Below are positions 22,331 to 27,949 of a DNA stretch of 27,949 bases, in pieces (position 1 is the stretch's first letter; every line of letters begins with the position of its first letter). The notes under the pieces were generated by a model. It was not told where the DNA came from and made no database searches. It worked only from the letters and a program-made list of their open reading frames with translations. A program made the position numbers and the translations under genes. This DNA is from a virus: positions 1 to 27,949 of the IMG/VR virus record IMGVR_UViG_3300028498_000045, one strand, 5' to 3'.

Positions 22331-22891
22331 GTGGCCCTGACGTTCGACAGCGCCGCCAAGCGCATCGTGCTCGACAGCGCCAGCACCTCGGCCCAAGCCA
22401 TCTATGCGGCCTGGGCCGACTGGATGGTGCTGTCAGACAATGCCAAACACCTGCCCGCATTTCGCACGCTGGGCGGCGATGACCTGGGCGGCGGCTTGAG
22501 CGTGCCGCCCTACTATTTTTTGATGAACGGCTGGCGGGTTCGCCCCATGGAAGCCAGCCAGACCCTGACCGTCACCGGCAACTTGTTTGTCGACGGCGGC
22601 GGCGATGCGGTGGTGAGCACGCTGGGCGTGTTCAATGTGCTGACCAAGTTGGTCGTGCCCACCCTGGCCATGGGCATTGCCACAGGCGGGGGATCCAGCC
22701 CGTCGGCCATCGCGGTGCAAGTGCGCGCCGAGCTGGCGGCCGAGCTGCTGCGCATCCTTGAGCTGGCGGCCGTGCATGGGCTGGTTCCTGGCAGCGCCCT
22801 GGTGGTAACGCCCACCACCCGGGTGGCTGGCACGGTGCAGCAAACCATCACCGACCTCGGCGGCACCGTCACCGTGGCGCGAAACCCATGA
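22331..22891 (+). CDS. Hypothetical virion-associated protein
   Basis: This 186-aa protein has a GTG start 6 bases after the previous stop, with no strong Shine-Dalgarno, so translation is probably coupled. ALTFDSAAKRIVLDSASTSAQAIYAAWADWMVLSDNAKHLPAFRTLGGDDLGGG is a recurring opening in phage structural modules next to large fibre-like genes; the end has an AEL-rich helix and a beta segment. It may join the large beta protein to the capsid or serve assembly. The stop overlaps the next start by 4 bases. Confidence 0.6.
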   Translation: MALTFDSAAKRIVLDSASTSAQAIYAAWADWMVLSDNAKHLPAFRTLGGDDLGGGLSVPPYYFLMNGWRVRPMEASQTLTVTGNLFVDGGGDAVVSTLGVFNVLTKLVVPTLAMGIATGGGSSPSAIAVQVRAELAAELLRILELAAVHGLVPGSALVVTPTTRVAGTVQQTITDLGGTVTVARNP

Positions 22892-23103
22892 ATCCGCTAG
22901 CCGTTGCCATGCAGGGTCTGGGCTTTGGCCTGGCCCAGATGGCCCTGCAGGGCTTGCTCAACTTTGTGGCGCAAGAGGTCATCAAATACGAGCAGGGCGG
23001 GGGTGGCCTGGCCCGCCGCCGGGCACGCCGCATCACCCCCGATTGGGTACCGGCGGCACCGCTAGAAGAAGACGAAGCGCTGCTGCTGATCGGCCTGTTT
23101 TAA
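22888..23103 (+). CDS. Small hypothetical protein
   Basis: This 71-aa protein has its start in a 4-bp ATGA overlap. MQGLGFGLAQMALQGLLNFVAQEVIKYEQGGGGLARRRARRI is an amphipathic or weakly hydrophobic helix followed by a basic cluster, then an acidic C-terminus (PLEEDEALLLIGLF). It could be membrane-associated or a peptide binding to capsid or DNA. The palindrome copy 2 begins right after its stop. Confidence 0.55.
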   Translation: MNPLAVAMQGLGFGLAQMALQGLLNFVAQEVIKYEQGGGGLARRRARRITPDWVPAAPLEEDEALLLIGLF

Positions 23104-23134
23104 ATTGTCTCAATTTTCCGGGAAATGAGACAGT
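23104..23134. promoter_or_regulatory. 27-bp palindrome, copy 2
   Basis: TGTCTCA (23106-23112), 13 bases, TGAGACA (23126-23132); it differs from copy 1 at a single position. The stem extends by a T-G wobble and an A-T pair. It lies only 23 bases before the ATG of the capsid gene, too close for an activator of a normal promoter unless the mRNA starts inside it. Confidence 0.7.
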
Positions 23135-23155
23135 CGCCCGCCCAACATAGGCGGC

Positions 23156-25144
23156 ATGACAGAGAAAAACCGCTTTTTACCGACCCAGCTGCGCGCCGCG
23201 TCCATCGCGCCGTCCACCTACAACGCTGCAAACCGTACCGTTGAAGTCGTCTGGACCACCGGCGCCATCGTGCGGCGTATGGACTACTGGTCCGGCCAGG
23301 CGTATGACGAAGAACTGGTGGTCGACGTATCGGCCATCGACATGACGCGTCTAAACAATGGCAGCGCCCCCGTTCTCAACACCCACAGCAGCAACACCCT
23401 GGACGACGTCATCGGCGTAGTCGAGCGCGCCTGGGTCGCCAACGGCGAAGGCCGCGCCGTGCTGCGCCTGTCCGAGCGCGAAGAAGTCGCCGGCCTGGTG
23501 CGTGACATCGAGTCGGGAATCATCAAAAACATCAGCTGCGGCTACAACGTCCGCAAATACGAAATCACCAGCGCCGCCAACCGCACCGACGGCGGCACCG
23601 TCCCGCTGTACCGCGCCGTGGACTGGGAGCCGGCCGAATTGTCCTTCGTGGCCATCCCCGCCGATGCTCTCAGCGGCACCCGCAGCGACACCGCACGCGG
23701 CGCTGATTGCCAATTTTCTCTTTCTGCAGCACCCGCTGTCAACCAACGGGCAGCTGCCCATATCACCCTCCAGGAGTCTTCAATGGATCCAGTTATCGAA
23801 GCCGGCGGCGCACCCGCAACGCCCGTCATCATTGCCGCTACGCCGCCTGCTGTTGCCATCGACACCCGCGCCGCCGACATCACCGACCTGTGCGTGCGCC
23901 ACGGCACCCCCACCCTGGCCTCCGGCATGATCCGCAGCGGCCAGACGCTCGACCAGGCCCGCGCCGCCGTGCTGACCGAACTTGCCGTGCGTGACGCCCA
24001 GGCCGGTGGCCACCGCAACGTCTCCAGCATCCAGACCGTGCAAGACGGCATGCAAGTGCGCATGGCCGGTATCGAGCAAGCCATCCTGCACCGCATCGCC
24101 CCAGGCACCAAGATTGACGACAACGGCCGCCAGTACCGGGGCATGAGCCTGATCGAAATCGGCCGCGACTTCCTGGAAGCGCACAACGTCCAGACGCGCG
24201 GGCAAGACCGCATGCAGCTCGCCGGCTCCATCCTGCATTTCCGCGCCGGCGGCATGCACGGCTCGTCCGATTTCTCCACCCTGTTCGCCAACGTCGCCAA
24301 CAAGCGTTTGCGCAATGCCTACGACGAAAACCCCGGCACTTACGCCCTGTGGGCCCGCCGCGCACCGAACGCACCGGACTTTAAAAACCTGTCGGTCGCC
24401 CAGCTGTCCGGCGCGCCCGACCTGCTGCAGACCAACGAGCACGGCGAATTTAAATACGGCAAGATGACCGACGGCGGCGAATCCTACGCCGTGCTGACCT
24501 ACGGCCGCATCGTCAGTCTGACGCGCCAGGCCATCGTCAATGACGACCTGCGTGCCTTCGAGCGCCTGGTATCGGCCTTTGGTTTTGCCGCCCGTCGCCT
24601 GGAAAACCGCACCGTTTACGCCCAGCTCACGGCCAACGCCGCGTTGGCCGATGGCGTGGCACTGTTCCATACCACCCACACCAACCTGGGCAGCGGCGCA
24701 GGCAGCGTGCTGCAAATGTCGGCGCTCACCACCGCACGCACCGCCATGCGCCTGCAAAAAGGCCTGGCCAATGAAGAGCTGAGCCTTGCGCCCAGCTACC
24801 TCATCGTTCCTGCCGCGCTGGAACAAACCGCCTACCAGCTCACTAGCACCAGCTACGTGCCCGCCAAGCAAAGCGACGTGAACGAATTCCGCACCGGCGG
24901 CCGCACCGCGCTCGAAGCCATTGTTGAACCCATCCTGGACGGCAACAGCGCCACCGCCTGGTACCTGGCCGCTGCCAACTCGCAGGTCGACACCGTCGAA
25001 TACTGCTACCTCGACGGCGCAGAGGGGCCCATGATCGAAAGCGACGTCGGCTTCGAGACCGACGGCATCAGCTACAAATGCCGCCTCGATTTCGCCGCCA
25101 AGGCCATCGACTACCGCGGCGTCTACAAAGCCGCCGGCGTCTAA
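23156..25144 (+). CDS. Prohead protease fused to major capsid protein
   Basis: In this 662-aa protein, residues about 1-175 form a HK97-type prohead protease: H77 in LNTHSSNTLDDVIG, S127 in IKNISCGYN and WEPAELSFVAIPADA (157-171) are landmarks of the family. Residues about 210-320 form a scaffold-like delta region. From about 370 onward there is a Mu-gpT-type major head protein (FSTLFANVANKRLRNAYDE, GEFKYGKMTDGGESYAVLTYG, AALEQTAYQLTSTSYVPAK). Fusions of this type occur in several phages. A strong internal start at 23783 would give the capsid part alone. Confidence 0.92.
   Translation: MTEKNRFLPTQLRAASIAPSTYNAANRTVEVVWTTGAIVRRMDYWSGQAYDEELVVDVSAIDMTRLNNGSAPVLNTHSSNTLDDVIGVVERAWVANGEGRAVLRLSEREEVAGLVRDIESGIIKNISCGYNVRKYEITSAANRTDGGTVPLYRAVDWEPAELSFVAIPADALSGTRSDTARGADCQFSLSAAPAVNQRAAAHITLQESSMDPVIEAGGAPATPVIIAATPPAVAIDTRAADITDLCVRHGTPTLASGMIRSGQTLDQARAAVLTELAVRDAQAGGHRNVSSIQTVQDGMQVRMAGIEQAILHRIAPGTKIDDNGRQYRGMSLIEIGRDFLEAHNVQTRGQDRMQLAGSILHFRAGGMHGSSDFSTLFANVANKRLRNAYDENPGTYALWARRAPNAPDFKNLSVAQLSGAPDLLQTNEHGEFKYGKMTDGGESYAVLTYGRIVSLTRQAIVNDDLRAFERLVSAFGFAARRLENRTVYAQLTANAALADGVALFHTTHTNLGSGAGSVLQMSALTTARTAMRLQKGLANEELSLAPSYLIVPAALEQTAYQLTSTSYVPAKQSDVNEFRTGGRTALEAIVEPILDGNSATAWYLAAANSQVDTVEYCYLDGAEGPMIESDVGFETDGISYKCRLDFAAKAIDYRGVYKAAGV
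23772..23785 (+). promoter_or_regulatory. Internal ribosome binding site and start in the protease-capsid gene
   Basis: AGGAG (23772-23776) lies 6 bases before an in-frame ATG (23783, residue 210). Translation from here would make a 453-aa capsid protein without the protease. This recalls the nested C/Nu3 genes of lambda and would supply the large excess of capsid over protease. Confidence 0.65.
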
Positions 25145-25151
25145 CCGCCAC

Positions 25152-25180
25152 GCCCCGCGCCGGGGGGCACCCCCCCCCGG
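25152..25180 (+). repeat. GC hairpin and C-run in the capsid/DUF2190 spacer
   Basis: GCCCC (25152-25156) pairs with GGGGC (25164-25168), followed by a C-run. There is no T-run, so it is not a standard terminator; it may stabilise the downstream mRNA or mark a processing point. Confidence 0.3.
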
Positions 25181-25215
25181 CTGCAAACCCCACCCCTTGA
25201 TTTCTGGAGAAATGC

Positions 25216-25551
25216 ATGAAGAATTTTGTACAAGCTGGCAGCATCCTTGCCCTGATCGCTCCCTACGCCCTGGCCAGCGGCGACGGCCTGCTGATCGGCT
25301 CCCTGTTCGGCGTTGCCACCAACGCCGCAGCCAGCGGCGCAGCAGTCGAAGCCTATGTCGATGACGGCGTAGTGGCCCTGACCTGCCTGTCCACCGACAC
25401 CGGCACCGTCGGCACCAAAATGTACTGGGACAACACCAACAAGCGGCTCACCACCACACTGACCAGTAACTCGCTGGTCGGCGTGTTGACGGTGGCCAAA
25501 CTGGCTGCGGAAACCACCGCCACCGTCCGTCTGAACGGCGTCTCGGTCTAA
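25216..25551 (+). CDS. DUF2190 family protein (capsid decoration role likely)
   Basis: This 111-aa protein has GGAGA 7 bases before the ATG. MKNFVQAGSILALIAPYALASGDGLLIGSLFGVATNAAASGAAVE followed by LTCLSTDTGTVGTKMYWDNTNKRLTTT is the standard DUF2190 pattern (gpD-like position and size). It stands directly behind the capsid gene as lambda D stands with E. The 70-base spacer upstream contains a strong GC hairpin (25152-25168) that may separate its expression from that of the capsid gene. Confidence 0.88.
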   Translation: MKNFVQAGSILALIAPYALASGDGLLIGSLFGVATNAAASGAAVEAYVDDGVVALTCLSTDTGTVGTKMYWDNTNKRLTTTLTSNSLVGVLTVAKLAAETTATVRLNGVSV

Positions 25552-25562
25552 GCCGCATTGCC

Positions 25563-25871
25563 ATGACCGCCCCGTTCGCCGCCCTGGAAGCCCGCCTGAA
25601 CAGCGCAGTAATGCGCCGCTTGGCGAACACCGTGGCAACGCTGGACGGGGTAACTGTGTCCGGCATCTTTGACCAGGCCTACGTCTCCGCGCTGGACGTG
25701 GCCAGCATCGGCCCCGGCCTGCTGCTGGCCACGGCGGATACCAAAGCCGTGCAAATCGACACCTCCCAGGTCCGCATCCTTGATGGGCCCTACGCAGGCC
25801 CTGCCTACACCGTGCGCGGCATCGAACCCGACGGCACCGGCCTTACTGTGCTGCGCCTGCGCAAAAGCTAA
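25563..25871 (+). CDS. Head-tail joining protein (lambda FII-like)
   Basis: In this 102-aa protein, FAALEARLNSAVMRRLANTVATLDGVTVSGIFDQAYV and the following strands (KAVQIDTSQVRILDGPYAGPAYTVRGIEPDGTGLTVLRL) fit the FII-type head-tail attachment fold, in which GIFD and the final VRGIEPDGxG strand recur. The lambda protein forms the connector on the head to which tails bind. Position between DUF2190 and the tail terminator agrees. Confidence 0.8.
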   Translation: MTAPFAALEARLNSAVMRRLANTVATLDGVTVSGIFDQAYVSALDVASIGPGLLLATADTKAVQIDTSQVRILDGPYAGPAYTVRGIEPDGTGLTVLRLRKS

Positions 25872-25876
25872 CCGCC

Positions 25877-26338
25877 ATGGCCCACGTACAACAACAAATC
25901 CTCGACGCCCTGCAGGCCGCCCTGGCCAGCGCAGGTACCGCCGCTGCCGCCCGGGTCTACGTCGAGCGGGTCGACCCCTTGCCGCAAACCCAACTGCCCG
26001 CCCTGTTGCTGGAAGAAGCCGAAGGCGGTGAAACCATCGGCGAGCTGCTGTTGGACGGCACCCAAGAGCGCATCTACGCCATCACCATCGCCTGCGCCGT
26101 CCAGTCCGCCAGCAACTACGGCGCCCAGGCACGGGCCCTCGGCCTGCAAGTCGAGCAGCTGCTGGCCTCGGACACCCTGGCCATGGCTCCGCTTATTGCC
26201 CTGTGCTCCGGCGGCATCCGCCTGGCCGCCGTGCGCATGGCCACCACGGGGGAGGGCGAGCAAACCCTCGCCGTCCGCCTGCACACCTGGCTATTCACGT
26301 ATTTCGCCCACCAGGCCCGCCCTGACACCGCTCTCTAA
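25877..26338 (+). CDS. Tail terminator / minor tail protein (lambda U-like role)
   Basis: In this 153-aa protein, QQQILDALQAALASAGTAAAARVYVERVDPLPQTQLPALLLEEAEGG followed by a strand-rich middle (YAITIACAVQSASNYGAQARALGLQVEQLL) and LAVRLHTWLFTYFAHQ is the usual pattern of U-type tail completion proteins, which cap the tail tube. It starts 6 bases after the FII-like stop. The gene order FII-U-tube matches lambda. Assignment by pattern and place. Confidence 0.75.
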   Translation: MAHVQQQILDALQAALASAGTAAAARVYVERVDPLPQTQLPALLLEEAEGGETIGELLLDGTQERIYAITIACAVQSASNYGAQARALGLQVEQLLASDTLAMAPLIALCSGGIRLAAVRMATTGEGEQTLAVRLHTWLFTYFAHQARPDTAL

Positions 26339-26358
26339 CTTTTTTCTAAGGACACCCC

Positions 26359-27003
26359 ATGGCAATCCCCAAAGGCCGCAACTGCCGCATCGAAATCGCC
26401 GCCACCTACGGCACTGCAAAACCCGTCACCGCCGTCACCAAGGCCAAGCCCGGCGTCGCCAGCAGCGCCGCCCACGGCCTGGCCAACGGCAGCATCGGCT
26501 ACTTCACCAACGTTGTCGGCATGGACGAACTGCAAGACCAGGCCGCCTCTGTCAGCAACCAGGCCACCGGCACCTTTGAGCTGCAAAAGCTCAACACCAC
26601 CAGCTACGGCAGCTTCGTCTCCGGCGATTTCATTCCCGTGCTGACCTGGCTCACACTGAGCAAGTCCACCGGCTACGAAATCCCCAACGCCGAGACCGAC
26701 AAGCTCGACGCCACCACCCTGCTCGACACCATCAAGCAGCAAGAGGCAGGCCTGCTGGCTGCCCAAAGCGTCACCATCAACAGCTTCAGTGATGCCCAGG
26801 CGGCCGCTCTCGACATCCTGAACGACGCCGCCATCACGGGCCAAAAAGTGGTAGTCCGCATCACCCTCTCCAACGGTGAACGCCGCATCTGGCGCGGCGA
26901 ACCCAGCCTGCCCGGCGAATCCTTGAGCGTTGGCCAGCTCGCCAGCGCCAGCCTCAGCGTTACCGCCAAAGGCCGCATCGGCTTCCTGCCATCCACGTTC
27001 TAA
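26359..27003 (+). CDS. Major tail tube protein
   Basis: In this 214-aa protein, GRNCRIEIAATYGTAKPVTAVTKAKPGVASSAAHGLANG and the later QKVVVRITLSNGERRIWRGEPSLPGESLSVGQLASASLSVTAKG are typical of lambda-V-type tube proteins, including the final beta segment that resembles an Ig-like tail. AAGGA lies 8 bases before the ATG. Directly before the tail assembly chaperone genes, as in lambda. It polymerises into the hollow siphophage tail around the tape measure. Confidence 0.85.
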   Translation: MAIPKGRNCRIEIAATYGTAKPVTAVTKAKPGVASSAAHGLANGSIGYFTNVVGMDELQDQAASVSNQATGTFELQKLNTTSYGSFVSGDFIPVLTWLTLSKSTGYEIPNAETDKLDATTLLDTIKQQEAGLLAAQSVTINSFSDAQAAALDILNDAAITGQKVVVRITLSNGERRIWRGEPSLPGESLSVGQLASASLSVTAKGRIGFLPSTF

Positions 27004-27005
27004 GC

Positions 27006-27374
27006 ATGTCCGCCACCCTCATCGCCCGCATGCGGGCCCAGCGCCAAAGCTGGGTAGACGTTGCGCCTGGCAAGCGCATCCAGATCATCCGCCCGCACGA
27101 ATCCGCCCTGGGCGAGTTTTTGGCGCCCGGCTCCGGTAACGGCCTGCAGGCCGACCTGGCGCATGTCGTCAAGTACACCACCGACTGGGAAGGCATCACC
27201 GAAGCCGACCTGCTGGGCGCAACCGTAGGGGCGGCCGATGCAATCCCCTTCAACGCCGAGCTCTGGGCCGAAACCTGCGCTGACCGCACTGACTGGATCC
27301 GCGCAGTCGCCGCCCAACTGCTCGATGCCATCGTGGCCCACCAGCAAGCCAAGGCCGATGCTGCAAAAAACTAG
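27006..27374 (+). CDS. Tail assembly chaperone G
   Basis: In this 122-aa protein, MSATLIARMRAQRQSWVDVAPGKRIQIIRPHESALGEFL begins the usual G-type helper, and a helical end (DWIRAVAAQLLDAIVAHQQAKADAAKN) leads into the slip site. It would coat and guide the tape measure during tail assembly and is not part of the mature virion in lambda. The stop TAG follows A AAA AAC immediately, so most ribosomes terminate here and a minor share shift. Confidence 0.85.
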   Translation: MSATLIARMRAQRQSWVDVAPGKRIQIIRPHESALGEFLAPGSGNGLQADLAHVVKYTTDWEGITEADLLGATVGAADAIPFNAELWAETCADRTDWIRAVAAQLLDAIVAHQQAKADAAKN

Positions 27375-27631
27375 CCGCCCTGCTGGACTGGCAATCCGGC
27401 ATCCAGTACGAGGGCGAGCTAGCACCCACGGCCACGCCCGCGCAGCGCACCGCCATCGTGGCCTGGAACCACCTGGCCACCGGCAACGGCGGCATTGACT
27501 GGGCGGGCCTGCCCTATATCGCCGAACTGCTTGGCATTGACGACCCCGCAGCCCTGCTAGAGCAGCTCTACAGCATCAAACACCACCCCCGACCGGCAGA
27601 CAACCATGGCCCTGGCCTCAATTCCCCTTAA
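27006..27631 (+). CDS. Tail assembly chaperone G-T, made by -1 frameshift
   Basis: The reading frame changes at 27365-27371 from the 0 frame to the -1 frame. The -1 frame from 27371 continues CTA GCC GCC CTG (LAALLDWQSGIQYEGELAPT...) to a TAA at 27629, giving 208 residues (122 + 86). The T part (TAIVAWNHLATGNGGIDWAGLPYIAELLGIDDPAALLEQL) matches the helical T domains that contact the tube protein. It has no start codon of its own in a suitable place. This is the usual arrangement in long-tailed phages. Confidence 0.8.
27365..27371 (+). other. Programmed -1 frameshift site A AAA AAC
   Basis: A AAA AAC stands in the right register (GCA AAA AAC TAG) directly before the 0-frame stop. X XXY YYZ heptamers of this type are efficient slip sites; a stop right behind would help pausing. 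Confidence 0.85.
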
Positions 27632-27949
27632 CGTCGAACTCTCGGCAAAAATTGCAGGCTTCCAGCGCGACATGCAAGCCGGCGTCGGCATCGCGCAAAC
27701 CAGCGCCAAGTCGATTGCCGCTGCCTTCGCCGGTGCCTCCACCGCCGTCACCGCGCTGGTCGGCGGCGCATTTGTGGCCAGCATCAGCGCCATGGTCACC
27801 TCCAGCGCCACCGCTGTGGACAGCTTTAACGACCTGCACGACGCCACCGGCGCCAGCATTGAGAACATCAGCGCCCTGGACCGCATCGCCCGCGAGACCG
27901 GCGGCAGCTTCGACACCGTGGCCACCAGCCTGGTCAAGTTCAACGGCGT
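27606..27949 (+). CDS. Tape measure protein, 5' part (runs off the window)
   Basis: The ATG at 27606 starts MALASIPLNVELSAKIAGFQ and continues for 114 codons without stop to the window edge. SAKIAGFQRDMQAGVGIAQTSAKSIAAAFAGAS, a membrane-like AVTALVGGAFVASISAMV and then VDSFNDLHDATGASIENISALDRIARETGGSFDTV are the usual beginning of a tape measure protein, which sets the tail length. Its start lies inside the G-T gene (26-bp overlap), so translation is coupled. No strong Shine-Dalgarno. Confidence 0.85.
   Translation, partial: MALASIPLNVELSAKIAGFQRDMQAGVGIAQTSAKSIAAAFAGASTAVTALVGGAFVASISAMVTSSATAVDSFNDLHDATGASIENISALDRIARETGGSFDTVATSLVKFNG

Noticed and set aside
20861-22396. 511-codon open frame on the minus strand
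   Set aside because: It lies fully opposite the 546-aa virion gene; long antisense frames are expected in GC-rich codon-biased DNA, and its Gly/Ala/Val/Arg/His composition shows no domain.
23780-25186. 468-codon open frame on the minus strand
   Set aside because: Antisense shadow of the protease-capsid gene, with no ribosome binding site and no recognisable protein features.

Overview
The window is the left part of an integrated temperate siphophage (lambda-like morphogenesis plan) in a GC-rich betaproteobacterium. I favour Comamonadaceae (Rhodoferax, Polaromonas or Acidovorax type) from the base composition, the protein style and a short interspersed repeat at about 2327-2387 that I recall from that family; the family assignment is inference. 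The window opens with the 3' half of a host tRNA-Thr(TGT), its terminator and a tyrosine integrase, the usual layout of an attL junction in a tRNA gene. The right end of the prophage is not reached.

Region 1 (187-4850) is integration plus a leftward early operon. Its genes on the minus strand mostly overlap by the same 4-bp ATGA stop/start and run from 4578 down to 1176: small membrane or exported proteins, an OB/SSB-like protein, an HD-domain phosphohydrolase, a winged-helix protein and an excisionase-like protein that converges on int. The operon leader (about 4840-4579) carries two adjacent hairpins and an intrinsic terminator, which suggests antitermination control.

Region 2 (4840-7790) is the control and lysogenic-conversion region. 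Palindromes ATACC-N4-GGTAT lie in two places: between divergent promoters at 4846-4890 and between the repressor and the Cro-like gene at 7724-7777. In both places they are spaced 25 bp centre to centre and fused to a TATATT -10 box. Between them lie a DUF4258/DUF2283/HTH cassette, an unrecognised 331-aa membrane-anchored protein that may be a moron, and a zinc-ribbon membrane protein gene broken by one amber codon.

Region 3 (7788-10412) is the rightward early operon: a YdaS/Cro-like regulator, small RHH-like proteins, a lambda O-like initiator with four 18-bp dyad iterons inside its gene (a probable replication origin), a putative P-like partner and a small zinc-ribbon protein.

Region 4 (10453-27949) is the packaging, head and tail region: a possible cos area near 11258-11345, a ParB/N6-adenine methyltransferase fusion, small and large terminase, a Mor-like regulator, gpW, portal, two large beta-rich virion proteins with two small companions, a prohead protease/major capsid fusion with an internal ribosome binding site, a DUF2190 protein, head-tail joining and tail terminator proteins, the tail tube, the G/G-T pair with an A AAA AAC frameshift site, and the start of the tape measure gene. 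A 27-bp palindrome occurs at both ends of the 15.6-23.1 kb block (26 of 27 bases identical).
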